From Poronia punctata (Eukaryota > Ascomycota > Sordariomycetes > Xylariales > Xylariaceae), in assembly GCA_022579005.1 (NCBI GenBank), contig MU401833.1, forward strand, positions 1 to 24,580: a stretch of DNA of 24,580 nt, written 5' to 3'. Position 1 is the first letter of the stretch; each line of letters begins with the position of its first letter. Of the stretch, positions 9,824 to 20,319 are shown one piece after another. The notes beneath the pieces are model-generated. The model had not been told where the DNA came from and searched no databases. It saw only the letters and a list, made by a program, of their open reading frames with translations. A program made the position numbers and the translations under genes.

Positions 9824-12352
9824 CTTGTCTATGTATATAAGGTTCCTATCCAGGCTGACAACAAGCAGTAGCCCAGAGGCCTACTCTCTACCCAGGAGTG
9901 CCAGGTTAGCAGAATGCCGAGGTTATACCTTCAATGTTCTTAAAGATTTGAGGGCACACATTTGGTGTATTGAGATAATTTACTAGAAGTGGTGTGTTGA
10001 TTTGGTATCTAAGCGCTACCGTCTTCTAATAGGTATGTGTACACAAAAGGCAGAAATTTCCCTCCGGTCTTAGCATATTCCTTTCCCGGCAGATACACCT
10101 GTCATGCCTGTCATCCTTCTATGCCGAGAGATACGGCTGTCACTCCGGACAAATCTGCTACACATAAGTACTAGTAAGCATATTTCCGAGTGCTCGGCAA
10201 GAGATGGAATATCCAGATCGGGACTGTAATTTTTAATTCGAGCTTGGCTTTGCTTGGCTACAGAAGATAGTGTCGGCTCGTATTCTACTAATAATATTAT
10301 CTACAGAATAGGCAGACCGGACAGGCTTTGAAAGGCTGTTGTTGGCAAATCCACAAAGAGTACCCCCTGCCAAGCCGACTTTCACTTGGATATTCTTTTA
10401 TGCATCTTGGGTCGACAGTTGAGATAGAGCACCGTCTATCTTCAGGAAATCCCTCACCTCTTGAGTCTAGGTAGATGGGAGAACCCCGATTTGTCGACAT
10501 TCTTGGCCACCCCCCTCAACGACTCGTCCAGAAACGAGGAGACGAGGATGGCAAGGCTTATCATACATAAGCTGCATGATGGTTCACAGCAGCTTGCTGC
10601 CTCTGCACGTCGCACACCATCGTCAGCTATCCACCTTCTGCTGTAACCTTAGCATGTATGTCCGCTCAGAAATCCCTCAGCGCGCTGTACCATTCGTCTA
10701 CCTAAGCTTAAACAAATGCTGCTGGGTCATTTCACCACGTGTGCTGAACATTTGGCCGTTGCTCATTGCAACACGGCGGACGTTGTGTCGCAAGCCATTT
10801 TCGGAGAGTCTTTTTTTGCCTGGGATTCTGAGAATGCAGCCTGGGCCTAACCCAAAATCAACCAACTCTGGCCCAGAATTTCTCCTCCGTGGCCATGTGA
10901 TCTGGATGATGGGGTGGCGGCATCTGGAAAGCGTGCGGGATACGATACCCCGTATTATTAACTTGCTGCATGTTATACCCTGGGGTGGACGAGTTGATAT
11001 TTGGTGACCGGGCCCATCAATGAGAAACCTTGGGTTCAGCGGCTTGAGGTACTGTAGGGTCCATACCACATATAGTTGGTTGGCTTATCACGTTGTAAAT
11101 CTCTCATAATTAGAAGAACGATGCTGAAGATGCTGACCGCAGACAGCAGGAAAAGCGTACGTGGACCCCCCCAGAGAAACCTCGTGGGGGGTGATGAAGT
11201 GCGGGGAAGACACGAAGACGAAATAAGTAGGTACAATGGAAGATGCGCACCTTAGCCTCGAATCACGGGGAATTTGAGACACTACGTGTCAAAATTATGA
11301 GGCCAAGGCCGATTGCAAAACACTTGTGCCGCCTCATCGGGCCCAGCCGCCCCCGTCTCAGTTATCCCAGTCTAGCAGAAATCAGTCCGCAAGAGCCATA
11401 GCCCACTATCCGGGTGGATGACTCTCTGTCACTTTGACATGACGGACGAAGCAGGACAGGCAAAGAGATCACAGCTACGAGTAAGCAGGCCAAGGTCGAA
11501 GCCGATCAGGAAGCGCCGGAAGGAATATCTGGCCATGCTCATCTACATTGCAGACAAATCTTTGCGGGCTTTACAACTGGGCGTCGTAGTCAAAACCCTC
11601 AAGCTGACCAAGTAGCACGTTGCTTGATCAAGGCTTGAAGGGCATGGGGGCAAGTATTGCCGGACACACGTCAGAGGCTCAGAGGTGTGGTGAATTGATG
11701 CATTTGACGTCCAAATCGGTACTTCCAGCTGGGAATCTTCGAGTGCTTGTGTCCTTCATAAGCCATCATGACTTTGGTTGGTTAGTTGGTTGTCTCCTTT
11801 TGTAAGGTATTGGCCCTGGGCTTGGAATCCTTCCCAAGAAAAGCCTCATCCACTGGCGAACAGCCTCTCTGCAGGCAGGCCGCAGGGTCTATATATCCAC
11901 GTATTCGTTCCCGCGCTTTTGCTTCCCGAAGGGCTTGCCAAGTTGATCGTCTGGCTGGGCATTGGTCTCAGGTTACATATCTTCATTGACCGCTGTCATA
12001 TCCTGGCGTGAATTATTGCTTAATTAGACGAAACAAATACCTAGCGCAGCCAAGAGCCTTGCGACATGGTTTGTTTCTTTCACTCTTGTTATATATAATA
12101 AATGAGCCCCCAAACCCAAGCCTTCATATGTTTATCAAGTCCGTCCTAAGACTTATCTTTAATTAAATGCTGTCTGTCCCCTACTGAGTTGCCAGTTCAA
12201 CAGTTGAGGATCCCTCCCTTCAGCCTTCATCACTGATAAATCCGAACTTGCTCGCCAAACCAAGCATCAGAACCTTATCTTCTGAGAGTCCCAGGATATT
12301 ACCTGTTCTCATTTAAGAGTTCGATACGAAATTACAGCAGTTCACCGCTGTG

Positions 12353-12378
12353 ACCTCATACGACCTTTTGTATGAGGT
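12353..12378. repeat. Hairpin with 9 bp perfect arms
   Basis: ACCTCATAC (12353-12361) is followed by an 8-base T-rich loop and its exact reverse complement GTATGAGGT (12370-12378). No gene ends next to it, so it cannot be assigned a role. It could form in DNA or in an unannotated transcript. Confidence 0.6.
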
Positions 12379-12872
12379 TTAGTGGGAATGAAAATCATCC
12401 CGTCCTAAGTTACCGCTAGAAAATCGAGCCCACATACAGCGCAGAAACTGCCCACTTTCAAAAGTGGCCGGGAAACGACTGACGTCGACGCCTTCTTTGC
12501 AAGTCCTTCAGAAACAACTGTTACTGAGGCAAACGGTGGACCAGCCAAGCGGACAGAAGAGAAATGACGTGAACGAGCATGCGACATAGCACCAGCATTT
12601 TGCCAGTTCCAGCCGATAACCACAAACGGTTCATACGTCGGGTGTATACCTACTATTTAGGTAGATTGAGTCACCATACGTTCCAACACGTTCTCTACTA
12701 GAAGGAATAGAGCAAAGCGTCCAACGCCGCAGTTAAAGGGGTCCTGCCGCCAATTTTGATACCATTTGCCAACGGAGCTCCGGTTTCGCTTTGCTCTTTG
12801 CTTTCTTAGATTAGACCGGATTTATCAGCAACTGGTCAACAGCCCAGCCGGTGCGGTTTTAGCACTGCTTTG

Positions 12873-12882
12873 TACCTAGGTA
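12873..12882. repeat. TACCTAGGTA palindrome (second copy)
   Basis: The same 10 bp palindrome as at 9814-9823, here embedded in a longer GTACCTAGGTAC context. It lies about 0.9 kb upstream of the PFKFB-type gene. Confidence 0.7.
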
Positions 12883-13287
12883 CCTTCCTAGTAACAAGCT
12901 TTGTCCGCCTAGGCCGCCACATTGGTCCCCACACTCATACACGGTATCTATTACTTACGTTCGCTGTGAGTGGCCTGCCACCCACCTGCCTTGCTACCTG
13001 GTACCTTGGGGTAGGTACCCATTAGGTAGTAGCGCTGTCAAAAACAACGCAAACGTCCTGCTCGGGTTAGCTCGGCCAATTTCTACCGGGATATTTATCT
13101 AGTACATATACACTCTTTCCCTACAAGGTAAGGTCTTTGGCGGAGTAGCATCCAGTAGGGTCTGCTCATCTAGTCCCTGGTTAGCCTCACCACTCTGCTG
13201 GGCTAGCTAGCCCCGCCGGACCCTCTACTGTAAGCATCCGCTGATGCAGGTCCTCACAGCACTCATTACGCCCGAGAACCCTAGACC

Positions 13288-13393
13288 ATGAGTCTGCGTC
13301 ACAAAGTAGCTCTTGCGCCCCATGTTGCGCAGCCGACAACTGACCACACCAGTGCCACCCACTGCGCTACAACCACCACAACCTTCAAAGCTG
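13288..13393 (+). other. Upstream ORF or candidate alternative first exon of the PFKFB gene
   Basis: An ATG at 13288 in a strong context (GACCATGAG) opens a 37-codon frame closed by TGA at 13396-13398. Inside it, GTACGT at 13394 is an excellent fungal 5' splice site. If spliced to the acceptor TTGCAACAG ending at 13703, the frame runs without a stop into the ATG at 13757, adding about 50 residues to the kinase/phosphatase. The 310 bp intron would be much longer than the others in this gene. Otherwise it is an upstream ORF or untranscribed promoter sequence. No RNA evidence is available. Confidence 0.3.
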
Positions 13394-13440
13394 GTACGTG
13401 AACCTCGTACACTTATATCCTTGCACATACATACGTCCAT

Positions 13441-13580
13441 TTTGCTTCGACATCAAAATCTTCCTTTAAACCTTCCGTCTCCTCTTTTTGCTTTCCTGAC
13501 ATTCTGGCAAACTTCGACCGTATATAACCTATCCATACACAAAAAGTCGACCAGAGGTCGCGGTTTCTCTTTTACCCTCT
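13441..13580 (+). promoter_or_regulatory. Pyrimidine-rich promoter/5' leader tract upstream of the PFKFB gene
   Basis: The + strand is rich in C and T (CTTCCTTT, CCTTCCGTCTCCTC, TTTGCTTTCC), with a TATA-like GTATATAACC at about 13520. CT-rich tracts just before the transcription start are common in filamentous fungal genes. The transcription start itself cannot be placed from sequence. Confidence 0.4.
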
Positions 13581-13756
13581 AGTCACCTTCTCACCCGCAC
13601 TATTACCTCACATTGTCAGGACTGCAGTTTCCAGACCCCCGATCTTCGGCCTCCCGAAATTATCCATCATCTCAGAGTTAACAACACTTCTTCCTTGCAA
13701 CAGAATTCCGGTTCCCCCGTAGACAATCGCACCAGCAGACTCTAGCCATAGTGGCA

Positions 13757-16023
13757 ATGACTAATCGGCGATTCGTCGCAACTCCAAATGTCTCTGCGTC
13801 CGCAATACCACGATCTTTCCCCCAGCAATCGGAATCACAGATAGCCTCCGGCGCCGAAAATGGCACCGCCAAGCATGAGAAAGATGGCAGCCCATCGCCA
13901 GTTACCCCGTCATACGTGAATGGCGGTAGCCATTCTCCCGCATCGGAATTCCCGGCTTTTGATCATGCCTTCATGCCCCCTCCTGCGCTTTCCTACCCTA
14001 GTTTTGGGCCGTCGGCAAACCCGTCATCTCTGGCCAACGCCCTCCGCGCTATCAACGACAACTCCGAGATCGCCTTGCCTGTGCGGAGGCCGCCTTCTTT
14101 CGAGGATTCCCCTTATACCAAGAGTCTATCATCGACTGCGCCAACGTCGCCTAGAATGTGAGTGCTTTGAGCGCTGGAATTAGACGCATGGTCGGCTTCT
14201 TGGTGGCCGCTAACGCAATGCATTGCAGACCACCGATAAGACAGAATTCGGGCTCAGCTACGCCACGTGTGCGTCCACATGCGACCACACTAAGTATCCC
14301 CGGTATGACTCGGTCTATCGTATCTCCTGATGGAAGAATCGCCGACCGCGACGTCGCCGCGAAGCTGGTCATAGTCATGGTTGGCCTCCCTGCGCGAGGG
14401 AAATCCTATATCACCAAGAAGCTTCGGAGATACCTGGCATGGCAACAACACAATACCAAAATCTTCAATGTCGGTAATCGGCGGCGCGTTAAGGGCAACG
14501 TCTTTTCTCCGACAAAATCGAAGAACGAAAACCCTTTGGATGGCCCAAGGGAAGCGGCAACGGCTCTACTGGATGGGGTGCAAACGGGTTCAGGAACTCC
14601 CTTAGCTAGGACGCCGCCGGGTCCAAATGAAGATCCGGGACAGGCCGATCACTCGGCCAAATTCTTTGACCCCAAGAATGCCTCGGCTTTCAAGCTGCGC
14701 GAAGAAATGGCAATCGATACCCTGGACGAGTTGTTGGATTATCTGCTCTCTGGTGGCGGATCGGTTGGTATCCTCGATGCGACAAACAGTACTGTCGAAC
14801 GGCGGCAACATATTTTCGACCATATTAAAGCTCGCGAGCCTAAGCTTGGAATCCTGTTCATCGAAAGTCTCTGTCAAAACCCTGCGGTATGTTCCTTATT
14901 CCAAGCTGAGGCCCCTTCGCTTCGTATCACCAGGTACTGATAATGTAATAGCTTTTGGAGGCAAATATGCGCCTCAAACTGTCGGGTCCGGACTACAAAG
15001 ACAAGGATCCGGTTAAGTCTTTGGCAGATTTTAAAGAGCGAGTCAAGGCATATGAAAGCGCATATGTGCCCCTTGGTGAATACGAAGAGGAGCACGGAAT
15101 GCAGTACATCAAGGTAAACGCGTTCGCCTCTCCTGTATCGTGACTCGCGACTGACGGCCAACTAGATGATCGACGTGGGGAAAAAGATCACACAATTCGG
15201 ATTGGAGGGCTTTCTCAGCACCGGCATCGCGACGTATCTGGCGTCGTTCAACCTATCGCCCAGACAGATATGGATTACCCGCCACGGACAATCTGTTGAT
15301 AACCGCCTCGGGAAGATAGGAGGCAACTCGGAATTGACAGATCGTGGCCACCTCTATAGCCACGTCCTCTACAATTTCATCACTCATAAACGGAAGGAAT
15401 GGCTTATCGATCAGAAGAATAAGATCGCGCAGTCGTCCTTCCCGCCGCTCCCCGGCGATAAATCCCCGCCGTATCCGGAAGTTAACGAGGAGCTGGACGA
15501 GAAGAATACATGCGTATGGACGTCGATGCTGACACGCAGCATAGAGACTGCGCAGTATTTTTCTGCTGACGACGATTATGACGTGAAAAACTGGGAGATG
15601 CTTAACGAATTGAATGCGGGGCGATTCGAAGGCTTGTCGTACGAGGAAATCGCTCGTGACCACGCCGACGAGTATAACAAGCGCCAGAGGGACAAGCTTC
15701 ACTACGTGTACCCTGGCGTCGGAGGGGAGGGATATCTACAGGTTATCAGTCGACTTCGGGATATGGTCCGGGAGATCGAACGAATCAAGGATCATCTCGT
15801 CATCATCGGCCACCGGTCTGTCTGCCGAGTGCTTATGGCCTATTTCATGGACCTCACGAGGGATGATATCGCCGACCTGGACATGCCTTTGGGGGTTGTT
15901 TATGCCATAGAACCGAAGCCCTACGGCATCGAGTTCCATGCGTACAAGTACAATGAGGCGGAGCAATGGTTCGACGAGATTCCGAACTACAAGCCTCAGA
16001 AAACGGTTGACCGACACGCTTGA
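13757..16023 (+). CDS. Bifunctional 6-phosphofructo-2-kinase/fructose-2,6-bisphosphatase, 692 aa
   Basis: The enzyme makes and breaks down fructose 2,6-bisphosphate, the signal that balances glycolysis and gluconeogenesis in the cytosol. Exons are 13757-14157, 14229-14886, 14952-15113 and 15166-16023. Introns are 71, 65 and 52 bp with GTGAGT, GTATGT and GTAAAC donors; CTAAC or CTGAC branch sites are clear in the first and third. Residues 1-170 are a Ser/Pro-rich, probably disordered regulatory tail with many S/T-P sites. The kinase half has Walker A GLPARGKS (186-193), FNVGNRRR, a DATNST segment, and LLEANMRLKLSGPDY across the exon 2/3 join. The phosphatase half has TRHGQS with H447 as phospho-acceptor, E562 in GRFEGLSYEEI, and H623 in IIGHRSVCR. 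Both active sites look complete, so a bifunctional enzyme is predicted, whereas budding yeast has separate PFK26/PFK27 and FBP26 proteins. The start is the first ATG in this open frame. Confidence 0.93.
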
Positions 16024-18348
16024 AGCCGTCCATTAACTTTATATCAGGCATCCTGAATTTTGGCCGCATTCTGAACAGATGTACAGTATTAGAATTCGGT
16101 GTGGGCGCGCCAGTGCTTTCGGAGATACCACGGGGCACGGAGCTAATGGACGGTCAAAGGCTTTTTATGGGGGGTTTGGGGTTTATTATTACCCTTCATT
16201 GCATGATATCGGACTATGGACAGGGAACAAGCGGTCCATTACAAGGAGTTGTCGGCGTTACCAGAAATGTTGGGCCATCATAGGTCCATGGGTCATTTTT
16301 TCAAGTAACGATCTCGGGTTGAGCGTCTCACGGCAGACAGTCATTGTAATTTTGCTTTTTTCAATGATAATAAGCTACAGAACATGCTGGATCATGGTGT
16401 TTAGCTTGGTGTGTCGGTTAAATCATTCCATTCAGTTATAGATGATTTTGTATCCTTTTCAGTAGAAGTCCTGAGCACCTACCTACATACTTCAAAATAA
16501 GGAGCACCTACATACAGGTAGATACTGCTATGTACGGATGCATATGTAAGGTAGATTTCAGCTCCAATCGTGAGGGCTATTCGCAGCAACCGCAACTTGC
16601 TCTTCGCTCCCCTGTGCTCTTACTATTTCTCGTCATGATTGACCGCCGGAGAGTTTCTTAACTTATTTACGCCTCGCCTTCTCTCGGAAATCGACTACGA
16701 GTAGACAAGAATCGAGCGAGACGGCAGGAGACTGGAAAAGGGATACTCCGATGATGAATATATAATACGAGTACAGCAGGTGACATTCTCACAGCTGGTT
16801 TAAACCGCAATAAACTTGCTTGGCGTTGCTGTCTTTCTTTCTTTTCCTTCGTAATCCTTGGTCATTCGAGCAAAAGAGTGAACGAACGCCTTCCCCATCG
16901 TCTGGTGCTCGGTAGGTATGGGTTTGAGGCCGGCTCCCTCTCTGTTCCGTGGATGTTGGACACCCTCTAACGGAATCCTCCCGGCCAAGCACGGAATAGG
17001 CGATGGTTCAATAGATTCCTTGTATTAGCTAGTATAACTAAGGAAAGACGGATTCAACGCGGCTATATCATGAAGGAGCAACCTACCACAACTCCTACAA
17101 ACTGATATGAACCCTCGTTACTCGTATTGTCGACGGATAAAGCCGGGTTGCTCTTAGCATCACTGTTCCGATGTCGATGCAGAGAAGATGTCTCTAGTTC
17201 TACCGACCAATTGCCCAACGGACACCATCGGGACTAGGTATGATGTTGATGCCAAGACTCGATTGGCAATATTTCCAGTATCCTGAGCAATTCAATTGCA
17301 TGGCGGTTTTACATGCCTACCTAGGTGCAGACGTCCCTGACTGTACATGACAGATACTATGCGTTCATGAGGACTATTTCACAGGGACCTATCAATGTAT
17401 TGACAGCCCATTTAAAGTAGAGAAATTATTCTAGGTATTCCAAATGGGTGGCCGAAACAGCGTTCAAGTACCCGAACATGAAACCTACGAGTATGAGCCC
17501 AGCGACAGACAAGCCTTAGGTATGCGCGAACATCAGTCAAAGTTGCCGGCACCTACGGACAGGGATACAAGGTGCATATCACGCCAACCAATGCCCATCT
17601 GTCATGTACTCTCTAACTATCAAAAACATATCACATCACGATAATAGGTATGGAAATGTAGACAACGTATGGTTTTCCCCCACCTCATGAATCAAAGGAT
17701 CTTCGGCTGTGGCTTTGGAATATACGGTCTTCAAGGAATGACAGGGCCACCGAACTCAAGCCTTGCGGCGAGCTCAAGCAACTTTCTGTCAAACTGGTTA
17801 ATCTGCGACCTGTGATTTGGACTGACACCATGAGATAAAATAGGATGATTCCATAGTAAATCGAGCTGCCTCGGCCATCAACTCTGAATTCGCCGAAGCG
17901 AACAGAGGACGACCGGGCACAGGTCGGTAAATTGTGATGAAGAAGAAAAGAGGAAGAAGAGAAGGCTCGAACAAAATTTTTGGTTGTAATAAATACTGCT
18001 ATGTGGGTCCGTGGCTAGTGTAGGAAGACGGCAATGTACCCAAGTACCTACGCGGCTCAGACAATAGAATGTTGACATTCAGCCCATGAGACCCACTCTA
18101 TTAATATAATCGGTGTGGCTGGGCTTGATAGTGGAACTGGCTTGTCTTTAACTGGGCACTCCATTGCTTGCGCAATCTGGATTACATGTCGGTTGTTGTC
18201 AATGAAACATCTTCAATACTAATTCTTTTTAATCACAACGATAAAAAAGCCGCGCAGATTCGCGAGAATCTTTGTATAGGACGTAATATCTACTGCGAGC
18301 TCCAAAAGGAATACCGCTCGGAAGATTGTATTGCTTATCACCTCGACC
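16024..18348. other. Intergenic region of 2.3 kb, no convincing gene
   Basis: This lies between the PFKFB-type gene and SNU66, which point the same way, so it should hold the 3' UTR of the first and the promoter of the second. Two weak spliced candidates are discussed under findings (17233-16800 on the minus strand and 17444-17690 on the plus strand). TACCTACATAC-type motifs recur near 16480-16520. About 18160-18348 immediately precedes the SNU66 start and is probably its 5' leader. No RNA gene was recognised. Confidence 0.55.
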
Positions 18349-20319
18349 ATGGACGCCGCCTCGATCGAGGAGATCAACCGTCTCCGCGCCTCCCTGGGCA
18401 TCAAACCTCTACCTGTTCCTGGAGCTAGTGGACCGCAGTTCAAAGAGAAGACCGAAGATAACGGAGATGAAGAACCCGCGAGTACTCTAGCGACAAGAGA
18501 AGCAGCCGCATACGACAACTATAATAAGGTCCAGGAAGCTGAAAAAGCGAAGAAACGCCGCGAGCAGAGGGCTGCAGAAATCAAAAAGGCACGCGATGCC
18601 GAAAAGCGATCCGAGACGTTGCAAGGAAAGGGGCTTGGCGACGCCGACGAGGAGGGTGATATGGATGCCAAGTCATGGTTGTTGAGTCAGAAAAAGCGTC
18701 AGAAACATATCGAAAAATCCCGGAAAGAGCAAGAAGAAGCAGAGGCCGCCAGGGCTGCTGCTGCCGCCGCCGCCCAATACACAGCAAAGGATCTCGCGGG
18801 TGTTAAAGTGCGCCATGAGGTCGATGCGTTTGAAGATGGCGATGAACAAATTCTAACCCTCGCCGACAAAGATGTCCTTGCCGACGATGACGAGGGCGAT
18901 GAGCTAGAGAATATCCAACTACGCGAACGAGAAAAGCTAGACGAGAAGCTCAAGCTGAAGAAGAAGAAGCCGGTTTACGACCCTCATGAGATCAACGAGA
19001 CGGGCGAACAAAATCTTCTCTCACAATACGACGAAGAACTCAGTGGCAAGAAGGTCAAACGATTCACCTTGGGTGACGAGGGAAGCACCACACAACCGAG
19101 CTTCTCCATCGGCCAACAACAGGCAGCACAAGCTCAAAAGATTAACCTGGACTTCTTGGATGAGGTGCAACCATCTTCCGATTACTTGGATATTTCGGAA
19201 ATCAAGGTCAAGAAACCGAAAAAGAAGAAATCCAAATCGACCAGGCAAAAGCCCATAGATGAAGACGATATTTTACCTATACAGCCAGTTGAAGATCAAT
19301 CTATGGACATCGATTCAGGTGCCGGATTTGTCAGCCGAAAGCGCAAAACTGAGGACACCGATTTTGTTGACGACGAAGATCTACAAGCAACGCTGGCCGC
19401 CCAGAGACGGGAAGCTTTGAAGAAACGGAAGAAGCTGCGACCCGAGGACATCGCACGACAGCTACGCGAAGAGTCCCAGCAGGCCGAGCCAGAGGCTGAT
19501 CCTACGGGAGGCCAGGGCGGTGGATTAGTCATAGATGAAATATCCGAGTTTGTTTCAGGTCTCACGAAAGAGGATATCGAAGAGCGCAAAGCTCGTAGAG
19601 CCAAATCGCCTCAGGCCCATGCCACCGTGACTGCGATGGAGGAAGACTCGGACGCAGACGAACATATGAAGGATGGGGACGAGGTTGATGAAGCCAAACC
19701 AGAGCGCGAGTCGTCAATACCACCAGATTCGGCTGTCATCGGAGTCGGCGAAGAGAAGACTATAGGCACTGGCGTGGGCGCAGCGCTGGAGCTCCTCCGA
19801 GAGCGTCGACTTGTCGGGGCCGACACATCGCAGGCCGAGCTGAACGAGAATTTCCGACACCGACAACTTTTCCTACTTGAGAAGAAGCGGCGGCAGGATG
19901 AACTTGAGCAGCTTACTCGCAATCAACGAGAACGAGATCGGCAAGGCGGCCGGCTTGAGCGGATGTCTGTACAAGAACGCGAACAGTGGGCCCGTCAACA
20001 GAATAACGTGCGAGACCAGCAGGCGTCCCGCCAACTTGCCGAATTGTTCAACAAGGAGTACAAACCTAACGTCAACATCAAATATGTCGACGAGGACGGC
20101 CGTCTACTGGGTCAGAAAGATGCCTTTAAGCATCTGAGTCATGCATTCCACGGTAAAGGATCAGGAAAAGGCAAGACCGATAAGAGGCTCAAGAAGATCG
20201 AAGATGAGAAACGTCGCGAAGCACAGAGTGTGCTTGATGCCAGTCAGAATGTCGGCATGAGCTCAGCAGCGGCCCACCAGACTCGAACTCGGAGGGAGGC
20301 AGGTGTCAGATTGGCTTAA
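18349..20319 (+). CDS. SNU66: U4/U6.U5 tri-snRNP protein SNU66 (SART-1 family), 656 aa
   Basis: SNU66/SART1 is a nuclear component of the U4/U6.U5 tri-snRNP needed for pre-mRNA splicing. The gene is a single exon starting at ATG 18349 in a near-ideal context (CGACCATGGAC); the frame is open further upstream but has no earlier ATG near it. The N-terminus (about 5-22, SIEEINRLRASLGIKPLP) resembles the Hub1-interacting HIND motif known in Snu66. Next come long charged, probably coiled or disordered stretches rich in Lys, Glu and Arg, including an Ala-rich run at about 132-142. The C-terminal SART-1 signature is clear: VNIKYVDEDGR from 575, then DAFKHLSHAFHGKGSGKGKT ending at 610. The last 46 residues are basic and end GVRLA, as I recall for fungal orthologues. 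Length suits the family. No frameshift or missing segment is seen. Confidence 0.93.
   Translation: MDAASIEEINRLRASLGIKPLPVPGASGPQFKEKTEDNGDEEPASTLATREAAAYDNYNKVQEAEKAKKRREQRAAEIKKARDAEKRSETLQGKGLGDADEEGDMDAKSWLLSQKKRQKHIEKSRKEQEEAEAARAAAAAAAQYTAKDLAGVKVRHEVDAFEDGDEQILTLADKDVLADDDEGDELENIQLREREKLDEKLKLKKKKPVYDPHEINETGEQNLLSQYDEELSGKKVKRFTLGDEGSTTQPSFSIGQQQAAQAQKINLDFLDEVQPSSDYLDISEIKVKKPKKKKSKSTRQKPIDEDDILPIQPVEDQSMDIDSGAGFVSRKRKTEDTDFVDDEDLQATLAAQRREALKKRKKLRPEDIARQLREESQQAEPEADPTGGQGGGLVIDEISEFVSGLTKEDIEERKARRAKSPQAHATVTAMEEDSDADEHMKDGDEVDEAKPERESSIPPDSAVIGVGEEKTIGTGVGAALELLRERRLVGADTSQAELNENFRHRQLFLLEKKRRQDELEQLTRNQRERDRQGGRLERMSVQEREQWARQQNNVRDQQASRQLAELFNKEYKPNVNIKYVDEDGRLLGQKDAFKHLSHAFHGKGSGKGKTDKRLKKIEDEKRREAQSVLDASQNVGMSSAAAHQTRTRREAGVRLA

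Larger units (their letters stand above)
7963..13287. other. Gene-poor intergenic region of about 5.3 kb
   Basis: No gene is supported here. Many 60-140 codon open frames exist on both strands (for example 10576-11007 +, 10698-11069 -, 11418-11615 +), but none has a recognisable domain, and frames overlap each other as expected by chance at this GC content. The right side of TAD3 (to about 8400) should contain its promoter. The section 8850-9840 is rich in TAGGTA/ACCTA motifs and has a TATA-like TATATAAGG at about 9834. Small palindromes are listed separately. An RNA gene or a multi-exon gene with short exons cannot be excluded by eye. Confidence 0.55.

Noticed and set aside
10576..11069. Overlapping frames of 143 codons (+) and 123 codons (-)
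   Set aside because: Both strands are open over the same DNA, the products have no motif, and composition is not gene-like.
11418..11615. 65-codon plus-strand frame with a Lys/Arg-rich middle
   Set aside because: Composition is somewhat protein-like, but length is within chance, the start context is ordinary, and no splice-supported extension was found.
13200..13213. 14 bp palindrome GGGCTAGCTAGCCC
   Set aside because: It is a perfect palindrome but isolated, and nothing around it indicates a function.
13313..13582. 89-codon plus-strand frame upstream of the PFKFB gene
   Set aside because: It is Pro/Ser/Leu-rich because it runs through the CT-rich promoter tract, and it begins at a CTG-like or internal position rather than a well-placed start.
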